This document shows, one piece after another, positions 1 to 10,816 of a stretch of 64,000 nucleotides of DNA (position 1 is its first letter; the number at the start of each line of letters is the position of its first letter). A model generated the notes under the pieces. The model saw only the letters and a program-made list of their open reading frames with translations, was not told where the DNA came from and did no database searches. Made by a program: the position numbers and the translations under genes. Source of the DNA: Myrica gale (Eukaryota > Streptophyta > Magnoliopsida > Fagales > Myricaceae); the NCBI GenBank assembly GCA_963930655.1, contig OZ005617.1:2668501-2732500 (forward strand), written 5' to 3'.

Positions 1-214
1 GAAGCTTATTGGGATGTGTCTTATGTGTTGAATTTTGAAAGAAGAAATAGTCGGACTATTGAAGGAATTTATCGATCTCATTCTCTTTCGAACTTCAGAT
101 TGAAATTCCTTAGTAGTTGCTTTGATATACTTCCATTGTGTACTGGAACATTCCCCTCTATTTAAAAACCCGATTTGACTTATTAAAAAATAGGAGACTA
201 AGATTGAAACATAC

Positions 215-3200
215 AAACAACATCATTGCGTGTAAAGCCACTCAGAAGCCTTTGTCTTTCAGTTGCAAGCCTTGAATTCCAATACCTGCATAGAAAGAGA
301 ACAACGCCAGAAACCAGCATGATTCAGTTGCAGCCTTAATTCCCTTATATATCCGTAGAATAAACTTGATAATTCATAGGGATTAAACTGAAAAAAAAAA
401 CAATCAACAGGAAAACCAACTACCTTGTGGCTTCAACCTTTTATATTCTGTGTACCCAATGAATACTTTCTCAACCAGAAGAATTATACCCTAATTTAAA
501 ATGCCAAAAGTTTTTTTCCATTTTCTCTCTTTTGGTTCTAGTTCTTTTTCCTTTTATGATGAGTAAGGTATGTAGTCTCAACTGCAAAGGGCTAAATCAG
601 TATCGTTATTTGACTTCATAATACAATTATTTCCTGCTACAGTTCCACTATGTGAAAGGCCAAACTTGAAACCGAAGAAAAGCAAAAGTACATTCTCTAC
701 TCTTTCCCAGCCTATGGCAACTCCAAGCGAAAAAAAGCACCACCTTTATGTTGGCCTGCAGCTGAACATGCTCGACCCTTCTTTTTTTTTTTTGATAAGT
801 AAGTTAGACTTTATTAGGAAAAAGAAAGTTGACAGTACAAGAGAATATACTGAAAACACTACAGCATACAAGCTAAAAAGCTCAGGAAATCCGGAAAACC
901 CTCAAAAGGAAAACCTAAAACCGAATTCGCCCACAGAAAAAGAGTGTACAACATAGAACCCCCCAAACATTCCAAAGACAAGGCCTTGGTCGCAAAACAT
1001 CTCTCGTTCCTTTCCCTCCACAAACACCACCAAATGCAAGCCGGGATCATCTTCCAGATGGCCAAGGCTATAGGATTCTTAAACTTCCTCCTCCAACAAT
1101 ACAAAACATCCACCACCTTCCGAGGCATAACCCAGTCATAATTGAGGATACTCAGCACATGCGTCCATAAGCATCTCGCCACCGTGCAATGAAGAAGGAT
1201 ATGATCAACCGTTTCTCCATCTCCCTTACACAAAAAGCATACTCAGCACATGCATCCAAAACATGCTCGACCCTTCTAAATCCTCAAGTTGCCTTTTTTT
1301 ATATCAGCCACTGTTACTTTGTAAGACTCTACGCACTAGTAGTCTGCTCTGTAAGCGGCCGCTATACAGAATCAACAAAGTTGAAACCAACCCTAGCTAT
1401 GAACTGTTCAACCGTATACAATAATGAGCAACCCCAACATCCACATATAACATGGCACTCAATTCCCTTGCTACAACATCAGGATTCCAACCACTTATTG
1501 TCAAATGTCTGTGAAAAATGGTCTTACAATACTGGATTGGCGAATCTGACTGATATGGCCTGATTGATAAATGACCAACCAATGGCATGAGCTAGAAGCA
1601 CTAGTGCTGTCTGCAATCCATGCTATCCAGGAAACTTAGAGAAGGTGAAGGTGAAGTCAGATATAATTTTATATTAATTGATATTTATAAATAACTAATT
1701 CGCTTGAAGAGGTCCATAGAAGGCATTCCAGACAATCTGATTGATCAGAGATTTAAAATTGTCCAGAACAGAGACCTGAAAAGGACATTTGCAGATGTAA
1801 CTTAATGAGTCAATCAAATTGGCACATTCAAGGTGTATACTGCACCAGAAAATAGCAATCGCTTTGAATCATGGCATGATGATGGCTATCTTCAATAGCT
1901 TAATGGACTTTCTGAATAAAGGGAACCATACACTGTTGCTAAATCAACATGAAATCGCATCCCATTCTCAACTACTCTAGTCACAAGAGAGTGGTTTCCA
2001 GCTAAAACCTCCAGCTGCATTGTTCTGTAGTCATTATAAATGGCTTCAGTTTTGTTGACAACTGTTTGTATCTTCGGCTTATTTTTGTCAAGAACGACCT
2101 GAAACAAAAACAGCCTTCTTCTGAAAAGGGCCAGTAAATTAAGTTTTGATTTCTCTTTTAATTCGGCAAAATCACTTGAATCGAAAGAAATTTTCAATAT
2201 TTTAAGAAGGAAATTTAGAAAGCACCTTTGCTATAAGCTTCTTGTACGGAATATGTTCTTCCTTTAGATTCAGGTGAGCTATATGCCCAACTGTTTCAAA
2301 AGCTGAAGGAACAATTATGCCCTTTGGTAGCAAGGACTCCAATATCTGCAAGAACATACAGGACATGATACATGCATTGATTCTGCAACTTCATCTCATA
2401 GCCTAAAGCAATATAAAGTGTACTTTTCTTGGTTCTCAAATGCTTCACATGTAGAAAAATCAGAACATCATAGTTGACTTAAAGATGCTGCCTAGCCTAG
2501 ATGATGGATGTTCTGGGTGTCATTTACCTCATTCATCTGCCAGTAATCATAAAACAAAGTAAGCCTGCATCTAACAAGCTCAAAAGTTGATTCCTTACGT
2601 TCCACCATATCTTCTTTCAACACAACCTGACAAACAGGATAACAATGGTAAATAAATAGATGGCAAAATGGCAGCCTACATATCAAGCATTTCCATAGAA
2701 TACAAGAATAAGACTAGTTGTTCACCCAGGAAAAAGTTAGGACTAGATATACAATCAAAATGAAGATCATTGCTCAAGGCCCCAAAAACTAGAGAGAGAA
2801 CTCTCAAGGTGCAGGCCTCGTTAAAGTTGTCATAAGGGGAGATACTACAAGTGTCAGCACTATCACATGGATTTCTTGATAACCACTTCGCCAAATCACT
2901 GCTTACTTCCTACTTTTTTTCCAAAGAACCTTTTCCCTCAGGAGAGGGTCTTCCATTCAATCATTTAAAAAGAAAAGCTCTCTTAACCCTCAGCTATTGC
3001 ATAAAATTCTTGTTTATGCAATCCACCACTGTTGACACGAAAGTATCTCCAATGACGTTAAGTGGATTCTAGAACATATGGTACATGCCCAAATTAAAAT
3101 TCATAAAATTCACCCAGACACATTGAAGTACTCTTGTTACTGAAATATGGTCAAGTTATCACATCCAACACACTGATGCGGCAAATCAATAAAGCGCTTG

Positions 3201-4242
3201 CAACTAAAGATGTGACAGAGGACATAGAAGGTCACCAGCAAATTACATACAAACAGCTATAGGGAGCTATGACAATGAACGCTGAGATATACTATTCTCA
3301 AACCAGACGACAGGTAAGATTAGGACAATCAAACGTAACAAAACATCAGTTAAACTAGTAGAGGAAAATTTCAATGAACTCACTGAGTATCAAAGTGTTG
3401 GGAACAACCACCTTGATTGCCTCAGGCAACTCCTCCACATTTCTTTGCGCGTACCGCTCATCCAAAAGCAACAACCTTGTTGAACCCCTCCACTTCCTCA
3501 TCCTCCCCTCAAACTTATCCCCTAACAATCCCTTCAAATCCTCACCTCCCTGCTCTTCCTCCACAACCTCCACCAGAGCAATATCGTTCTTCCCAACTCC
3601 CCTCTTATCCTCAACCATCTCCTCCTCCTCCTTCCTCTTCTTCTTCCTACTCGGCCTTGAAATCTTCGCTAAATTCCTGAAGTTCACAAACCCCCGCGAG
3701 TTAAAGGTTTTGGCAAGATTTTCCCTATACAACACCGGGCTCAAAACGTCACCGTCCCCCTCGGCTTTCCCGTAAATTCTTCGTTCCAACGAAACGAGAT
3801 TTTCTCCTTCTTCTTGGCCTTTGTCCCGGTCTCCTAATAGATTTAGGTCGACCTCATCGCCAGGGACTCTTGCAATGTTGCGAATGCGAGGCCAGTTCAG
3901 GAGGTGGCCCCGGAGTCGCCTCTCGAGGACAAAACAGTCTTTTGCGGGGACACGAAGCGCGGCCAGGTCGAAGACCCGAGAGAAGCTCTGTTCGTCAATT
4001 ATGCCATCTTCTTGTTCTTGCTCTTGCTGTTGGGGTGGCGGCTTGGTTCCTTTACGGAGAGAGGGCCCGTAAGAGAGAGTAGGGTCTGGAGTTAAAGTTT
4101 GGGTTAGGGCTTGTCCGGTGGCTGTGCATAAGAGAGAGATGGTGATGTGTTTGGGGAGAGGGCGCCCTTTGGGGAAGAGAAGTTTCCTGGCGAGTGTTGA
4201 GTGGGGCAAAGAGTGAAGTCTGAGGAAGAGCTTGGCGAGCAT
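215..4242 (-). CDS. TRM5: TRM5-type tRNA (guanine37-N1)-methyltransferase, 5' part (gene continues past the left edge)
   Basis: Exons read on the minus strand: 4242-3412, 2626-2528, 2345-2226, 2098-1932, 285-215. All junctions are GT/AG and in frame, giving about 429 residues. Trm5 methylates N1 of G37 next to the anticodon, which prevents frameshifting. The first about 40 residues ([11 protein letters not shown]...) are basic and Ser/Leu-rich and look like an organelle transit peptide. Family blocks seen in order are [63 protein letters not shown] and [13 protein letters not shown]; these are the N-terminal and linker regions of Met10/Trm5 proteins. A strong GTGAGT inside exon 1 (near 3386) is a decoy, because only the GTGGTT donor at 3411 continues into the conserved VVLKED block. 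The fourth intron (286-1931) carries a LINE fragment. The AdoMet-binding catalytic half must lie left of base 215 and was not found inside the window. Family assignment is firm; paralogue (TRM5A/B) and compartment are inferred. Confidence 0.88.
783..1259 (-). mobile_element. 5'-truncated LINE (non-LTR retrotransposon) 3' end
   Basis: A minus-strand reading frame (1233-859) contains the zf-RVT zinc-binding region found at the C terminus of plant LINE reverse transcriptases ([15 protein letters not shown], then [20 protein letters not shown]). It is followed by the family 3' UTR and a poly-A tail, seen as a T run at 783-793 on the plus strand. An 18-bp direct repeat, AACATGCTCGACCCTTCT, flanks it at 765-782 and 1260-1277, as expected for a target-site duplication. 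The exact TSD indicates a fairly recent insertion into TRM5 intron 4, in the sense direction. Confidence 0.9.
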
Positions 4243-4554
4243 GGTGGTGGTGGAGAGAGATTTATGACACTTTTTTGGGTTTGAACTTTTTGACGGATCG
4301 GAATTTGCAAGGATAGGGGGTTAACCGGGTTTCAGGCAAATGTTTCGTAGTATAACTTTGATTTGACCCTTTTTTTTTTTTTTACATCTGACTCTATATC
4401 TATTGTCAAAAATTAATAAGCCCCTTTTCGTTTTGAATTAGCCGTTAAACTGAATGTGAAATTATCATAAGGTCACTCCAAAAAAAAATTATTAAAAATA
4501 ATTAAAGATCATTCAAAATATAAATAATAAAATAATTTTTTTAAATAAAAATTA

Positions 4555-4735
4555 GGATAAACTCATATTTAACCCCTATATTTGGGCAAAAATCAAGTTA
4601 TTATCCCTATTTTTCAATCCAACAATTTGAGACTCATAATTTTCAAAACCTATCAATCTTCGTCCCGTCTAAATCAGTCGTTAAATCAGACAAAAATTCA
4701 TACAAAATGACTGTAATACCCCTCAAAAGCTAAAT
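4555..4735. repeat. Single arm of a dispersed inverted-repeat element
   Basis: The stretch beginning AGGATAAACTCATATTTAAC and continuing through a CAATTTGAGACTCATAA block is clearly related to the left part of the element at 13584-14005. No matching right arm is seen here, so this looks like a solo or decayed copy. Confidence 0.5.
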
Positions 4736-4878
4736 TTTAAAAAATCGTAGTAAACACTTTTACGTTTGCTAGTAAAATTTTAACTTTCTCAAGAAAATAT
4801 TCTACTTCGAACGAAATTTATCTATTACTCTTAAGAAAATGTTTTTATTTAAAAATCACTTCAGCCGTAAACACTTTT

Positions 4879-5081
4879 AAGGTTGTGTTTGTGTTGTAAA
4901 ATTTTAGTGTTGTTAAAATTTTAGGTATTGGATTTAGTGAAAAAGTGAAGAGAGAGGTAGTTTTTTATATTTTTTGTAGTAAATAGTAATGATTTGATGG
5001 GGAGAGAGAGCTTATATTGTAATATTTAATTGTGTTAAAATTTTAGAGGAGGTAAAATTTTGGTACACAAACGCATCATTA
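4879..5081. mobile_element. MITE-like element (family with TAAAATTTTA motifs)
   Basis: About 200 bp with imperfect terminal inverted repeats (AAGGTTGTGTTTGTGT at the left; the right end reads ACACAAACGCATCATT). The inside carries GTGAAAAAGTGAAGAGAGA and GATTTGATGGGGAGAGAG blocks, which recur in reverse orientation at 13203-13409 and 52761-52932. No coding capacity. Confidence 0.6.
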
Positions 5082-5497
5082 AGTTTGTTCCAAGAAAATG
5101 TTCTCATTTTAAAATCGTCGCTTGGGATAAATGTTTACGTTTTAAAACACAACTTTTATAATGTTTTATGTCGGCAACTTTTAAAATCATTCATTTTAAA
5201 ATCGCTTGTGACACGTGTCTTCTATAATGTCCTATGTCGGCAATTTTTTGACGCCAAAACTAACACATTTATGTCTCTCAGAAAAATGTCAGTTGAAAAT
5301 GTTTCAAGTTTCTTTGTAAAAATTTCTACAGAAAAATGAGTTACTATATATAAAAATAAACCTTTTATGAAAACCTATTGACGATTGGTTGGAAAATGTT
5401 TTTTTATTGACACATGTCTTACACTGGAAAAAATTTTACCAGTAACCAAGCAAATTAACCAAGAACGACGGACAACAGGCCTTCCATGATTACCTTC

Positions 5498-6904
5498 TTA
5501 CAGTTGGTTAGGATCTGGGAGTGAGGACTTCATGCCATCCTCCGGAGAATGGCATCTAGTGCGCCAAATTACAAAGGAAAACAACGCTGAAGTACAAAAA
5601 ATGGCGCAGATCTTTCCCCAAAAGATCAAAACCAAAATACTCAGAAGAAGGGAACATAAACCAACTCCAGGAACATGACATCCTCTTTGATGTACTTGGA
5701 CTTGGACTTTTTCCTGCTCCTCTTTAGACCCTACAGACTTTGGTCTAAACGACTTGGGTCTTTCAGACAAAGAGCTCCTATTAGGAGTGCGTGACGAAGA
5801 ACATGAAGAGCAGGAGGAGCTCGAAGTAAACGCAGAAGAACGACGCAAAGAAGAAGAAACGCTCGATTCAATTCTTAGGTTGTCATCGGGGGACAGATTT
5901 TGTTTTTCTTTCATCGGATTTTCATTCACGGAGTTTGAGGTTTCAACCGTGCCTGCTGTAGTAGCGGTCTCTGATCGGAGCGAACTCTGTTCAATCTTTC
6001 TTCTCCTAATTTTCTTAGCCTGCGGAAGACAACGTACGAATTATCAGATTCATAAATAGGAGAGGGATTACAAGAACTTAATAGTAGAATCAACAGGAAC
6101 CAGTAGGAATTGGGCTAACAAGTAAATAAACTATATGTAGCAACCATTGGGTAGCACAAACACATCAATTAATAGCTAAAATACAAGAAAGAATAAACAA
6201 CATAAGACAATGCGACGTTCAGTATTGATCGATTAACTTTTCCCATTAGACAATAATAGAATTTAAATCAATTAAATAATAAATTTACGTTCAAAAATCG
6301 CATTACAATCCAAAAATAATGAAAATGGATCGATCAGTTCAAATAAAAACAAAAACTTCAGTGAACACTTCTGTTCTGAGGCGACTGAGATTGCAGAGGA
6401 ACTCAAACAGAGGTGCACGACTCTAGAGTTTCCTACAGAGAACGAAAGATTATGATTTTATCAGTCTTTTTCTCTTAAGCGAAGTGCAAAGTCTGAAGAA
6501 AAACGACAGAATCAAGAAAGCAGAACTAGCACGAGACCAGCTATCCATAAAACAGAGTACCATACAGAGTTCAGCCGTCATAACACAACAGCCCCACATA
6601 CGTATTCACAGAGAAGCCACCAAGATAAAAAGATGAAAGTCTTAACCAGTGAATTCGCCATGAAAGGCGCTTTCAAAATCCTCGAAAGCCTGCCCTTCCC
6701 GCCTTTCTTCCCCCGGTCACCGTCGAAACATTCTTTATCTAAAGCCGAGAAGAATTGATTGTTCGGCTCGTCCTGCTCCATACAACCCCTGGTTTTAACA
6801 GAAGAGTCCATGGCTACCGGTCTGAAGCACGGGAAGAACCTATACTTGATGTTCTCGTTCCTCTTTCTGCATTTCTCCTTGAAGACGGTCTTCGTTGATT
6901 CCAT
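5498..6904 (-). CDS. Uncharacterised plant membrane-anchored protein (At5g23160-like)
   Basis: Two exons on the minus strand, 6904-6647 and 6019-5498, joined in phase 0 (donor GTTAAG, acceptor TTCCGCAG), give 259 residues. The N terminus is basic (MESTKTVFKEKCRKRNENIK) and contains a YRFFPCFRPV segment. Basic stretches KGGKGRLSRILKAPF and AKKIRRRK flank the splice point. A Ser-rich low-complexity part (SSSSCSSCSSSRTP) follows. A long hydrophobic stretch, GVGLCSLLLSILVLIFWGK then ICAIFCTSALFSFVIW, at about residues 204-238 could form one long or two short membrane helices. The layout (basic/Ser-rich cytosolic part, C-terminal membrane anchor) resembles small uncharacterised plant proteins such as At5g23160; the resemblance is from memory. 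No catalytic motif is seen and no function is assigned. Confidence 0.72.
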
Positions 6905-7342
6905 AAGGGTGTGGATTCCGAAGAACTGGACCGGTGGTCCGGTGGAGGATGTGTTCGTTAACCAAGAATGTGTTCTGCCTTGTGTGTCTCTCTGTGTTCC
7001 TACGAGCTTCCTATAAAAGATGGAACGTAGAGCCGATTTGGCGCTTGGGGTCTTTGGTCATGCGCCGGGCGATGCAGGGGGTTTCATTTACCTCTTGCTA
7101 CCAAAATACTACCACGGAAAAGTGCTCTAAAAATGGATATGGATTGCCAATTATAGAATATAATTCCTTATTTTCTTTCCTTATAATATGTCCTTTTAAC
7201 AAAAAAAAGTGCCAACCAGATGGAAAAGGAAAGGGAAATGTGGGTGATCCACTGTTTTGCACTTGTCTGTCATATTTGATGACACGTGGGTTGTCGTGTT
7301 ATTGGTTTAATTTACCTATTTTTGTCTAGGGTTTTATATATC

Positions 7343-7529
7343 GAGCATGTTTGAGCCCCAAATAATTAGAGTTAAATATTTAGGTTTAATATTAAAAAAT
7401 TATTCACATGATTTTTTATTATTATAATATTTATTAAAAAATTTCTTTCTCTTCACTTTTTCACCAATAACATTTCTTTACTTTATAATATTTCGCAATA
7501 CCCAAAATTTTCACCCCTCAAACATCCCC
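7343..7529. mobile_element. MITE, ATGTTTGAG family, copy 1
   Basis: Termini GAGCATGTTTGAG and CTCAAACATCCCC form an inverted repeat of about 13 bp. The interior has ATTTTTTATTATTATAATAT and TTCACTTTTTCACCAA blocks. Two further copies lie at 14203-14401 and 14763-14953. Length about 190 bp, non-coding. Confidence 0.68.
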
Positions 7530-8132
7530 ATAATATTAATATGCAATTGCACGATTTGATTAAAAGATGTTTTTTGTTGGGTTTTCGACCCACTGAAAAG
7601 TGTTGTTTCTAATGATTGTGACATTGATGTAATATGCCCTCGATTAATCAATAGCGTGCAATTCACTATTTTTATGTTATTTTGAGGCAAAAATAATAAT
7701 AATAATTAGAATATACTTTTATACACAAAAGAATAGAATAATCTTCCAATTTTTCGAAACTGAAACATCGTTACAGCTCAACAAATATGACTCTTAAAAA
7801 GGACAAATTAATTTTTAATAATAATATCCACTTTTTAATAGCTGTGTTTTCTTTGACACATCAATCTTATCTTTTTAACGAGTGAGAGAATAATCATTTC
7901 ATCCTTTTATTTTTATGATTGAGTGAGTCAATTCATTTTATCTGCTCTCACGAAATAGCTTATGTTGTACTTTGTTAAACTTAATATTTTTTAATGTAGA
8001 GCTAAGAAAATCATTTTTCTTGACAAAATAACAAGACAATTTAGTTACGAATAACTCGGAATATAAAAAATTTTAAGCAAGAGAATTTCTTTCGTAGTAC
8101 GAGTTTATGGATCAGGAGAATATTGAAAAAAA

Positions 8133-8515
8133 TGATAAATATACTTTGTACCCTCTAATTTTTGGGTTTTGATACTTTGCACTCTTATCTATTATTTTTG
8201 TCACATTACACCCAATAACTATTGATTTCAGACAATTTACAACCTATGTTAAAATTTCCGTAAATTTGGACGGAAATTTATTTTATGATCTCGAAATTAC
8301 AATTTTACCTTTACAAAATGATCAATGTAAAAAAAAATATGGAGACAATATTGTCATCTCACACGTCAAAAAATTATTTTTCCTCTAAATTAACCGAAAA
8401 TTTTAAGATGTAAAATGTCTAAAATCAATAGTTGGTGGGTGCAATGTAACAAAAATAATATATTGATGTGCAAAATGTCAAGACTTCTATAATTGAAAGT
8501 GCAAAATATATTTAA
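8133..8515. mobile_element. Inverted-repeat element, 0.38 kb
   Basis: The left end AAATATACTTTGTACCCTCT and the right end, whose reverse complement reads AAATATATTTTGCACTTTCA, form long imperfect inverted repeats. Inside the arms GCAAAATGT/ACTTTGCAC-type units and CAATAGTTGGTGGGTGCAAT versus its complement recur. Long imperfect inverted repeats without coding capacity suggest a Mutator-like non-autonomous element; the superfamily is inferred. Confidence 0.55.
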
Positions 8516-9214
8516 CTCAAAAAAAAAATTTTAGAGTGCGTTTCACGTATCTAAAATTTACACGTGATTTAGATAGGTACCATTCCGAGAGGTCTGTCTA
8601 ATGAAGTTTCTCTTCGAAGAGTTGGTAATGGTGAAGGGATGCCATTTCTCCATAGGAAGAGGATGCATCGGTGTGCAACAATGGCTTGGCAGCCGGGCGG
8701 ACGAGTTTTTAACTACAAAATAATTTTTTCCATGCGTGTCTTTTTTTGCTCTTTGGAAAAAAAGGTGCGGAAGGGGCCAAAGGGCGAAATGGTTACAAAT
8801 GGTGGCACGGTTCTCGCGTTTTGTGTGGACCGACTGATTTGTTGGACTCTCCTTCAGGACATCAATGCACGGACCATGACAAACCGCTAATTCCTTTTAA
8901 TTATTAATTTGGACGTTTTCAACTCAAGCATGAAGCTTTCTGGTTGCGCAACTTTGTGATCAATCGATTCCGTCGGATGGACACCAATTACACACCGCAG
9001 AGCTGACCAATTGTGGACGGGTGAGAACTGATAAAGTTTGGGATTGAGATTCTCTTATATTTAAAAATTGAATTGGAGATTTTAATTTTAAATAAAGATA
9101 TAATAAACATTATTTTTTTACGTACAATATTAAATATAGTAGAGTTCATAAATGGTTCTGATCTCTCTTTAAATTGGAAATCAAATTAGTAACAAAAAAA
9201 AAATATAGGCTTAA

Positions 9215-9690
9215 TGACCATTTTCATCCTTGAGTTTTGACCATTTTACAAAATTCGTTATTATATTTTCTTATTTATCACATGTAGTCCATGAGTTTTA
9301 TGATGTTGTCAAAATAGTCATTCCGTCCATTCCGGTAGCGAATTGACCAGTCAAATAACAGTTTTACACGTCCTTACCAATCAGAAAGTGACACATATAA
9401 AAAAATAAAAAAAATGTCACGACATTTTTATTGTGTCACATCAGTAAAATAAAAATGAAAAAAATTAAGAATTTTTCGAGATTTTTTTTTTAAAAAAAAC
9501 AAGGAGGCGTGAGCCACCGACTTCCTCTGGAGAAGGGGTGGTCGCGAGCCACCCCACAAAGCCCAGATCTGGGTTCCCCCTTAGAAGGGTGGCTCGCTGA
9601 GCCTCCGGCCTCCCTGCAAAGGGGGGGAGCCCAGATCCTCCTGAGCCACCAGCCTCCCCTTCTCGAGGGGTGGATCTGTCACTCCTATTG
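9215..9690. mobile_element. Half-copy of the GC-core inverted-repeat element
   Basis: The left part (TTAATGACCATTTTCATCC, then TCATTCCGTCC) is followed by a GC-rich core at 9505-9690. The core contains GAGCCACC units and GCCCAGATCTGGGT and GAGCCCAGATC palindromic blocks. The same organisation, much better preserved and with both arms, is found at 62742-63514. The right arm is missing here. Confidence 0.55.
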
Positions 9691-10344
9691 TTTGGTTTTT
9701 TTAAAAGAGATATTAAATTATTATTTTCTTTTGTAATTTTTTTATTTTGGGGTCCTGTATTCGCAGAAGTTCATAGGGAAGCCCAAGAAGGCTCAAGAAA
9801 TGGAGCTAGTTTTCAATTCAAAGCAGGCCAATCAATATGGAAAGCTCAATGGTGCCCAAGAAACGGAGAAGTAAAAAGAAAAGAACCACATCCCTTTGGG
9901 CTGTTTTAAATTTCATTTTGGTAAACATATAAAAGAAACTTGGGCTTAATTAACACAATGAAATTGGGGACATGGAAATGTGAATTGGGCCTTTATCAAA
10001 AAACCATTAGATTTTAGAACATAAGAGATATTATTATGATCAATTACAACATATTGATCTATTAGAAAGACTATTTTTGCTTAGGGAAAAACAAATACAA
10101 ACATGATTTTGAAACCACGATATATAGGCTCTGTTTGAGAACTTATTTCAAACTAATTTTTTGTTTTCGATTTCAAAACGTGTTTTATATTGATTTTTAT
10201 TGGAGTTCGCAATAGTAGACCTATAGGGTTAAAATTAGTTTGGAAAGTGTTTTTTATTACATGTTTCTTTATTGAATTTCGTAAAAAATTAAATTGAAAA
10301 CTGTAAATGAGCGGCAATGAAAACGGCAATATATTTTTAGCGGG

Positions 10345-10816
10345 AATTCAAATGCCATAAAGTGGTTAACCAACACATACGGCAATGTAAAAGTGATTTA
10401 TAAATCACTTCATATTGCACTATATAAAGTCGGTTACGCAATATCACTTTAGAAAAGTGTGAAAACGTCAAATCATCTTCAGTGAAGACATTTTGTTGTA
10501 TGCTTATATCTGATATACATATATAGATGAGATAGAGAGCGAGCGTGAGTACTGCATGTGTTGCGCGCAACCCGCGCGAGCGAGTCCGCGAGGGAGCACT
10601 ACATGTGCCGCGCGCACCCCGTGCAGATAGCCGCGCCCGCAAGCAGCCCTTGGGAGTCAATGATATATATACGTATAAATTATGTGCGGGAATACAAAGG
10701 CCATAGATATTGCGTGGCAATGCAAAGACAATAATTCACCTAATATTGAAAGTTGATTTATCAATTACCTAATATTGCACTATCATCTTGTCGAAGTGTG
10801 AAAAAGTCAAATCATA
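10345..10816. repeat. Diverged direct duplication flanking a GC-rich insert
   Basis: A left unit (about 10345-10475: GGAATTCAAATGCCATA, GGCAATGTAAA, TATTGCACTAT, AAGTGTGAAAACGTCAAATC) is repeated in the same order at about 10685-10816 (GGAATACAAAGGCCATA, GGCAATGCAAA, TATTGCACTAT, AAGTGTGAAAAAGTCAAATC). Between them is a GC-rich stretch (10550-10645) with CGCGCGAG/GCGCGC units. It may be a decayed tandem array or a retroelement with terminal repeats; the class is not resolved. Confidence 0.45.

Larger units (their letters stand above)
4243..5497. other. Intergenic spacer between TRM5 and the 5.5-kb gene
   Basis: A divergent/tail spacer with very high AT content. It should contain the TRM5 promoter just right of 4242 and the 3' UTR of the gene ending at 5498. 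Apart from the two repeats listed separately (4555-4735 and 4879-5081) only AT-rich unique-looking sequence is visible. Confidence 0.6.

Noticed and set aside
859..1233. Open frame of 124 residues as a host gene
   Set aside because: It is the zinc-binding end of a LINE reverse transcriptase, enclosed by an 18-bp TSD and a poly-A tail.
3374..4095. Several plus-strand open frames opposite TRM5 exon 1
   Set aside because: They are shadows of the GC-richer minus-strand coding exon, with low-complexity Ser/Pro content and no domain.
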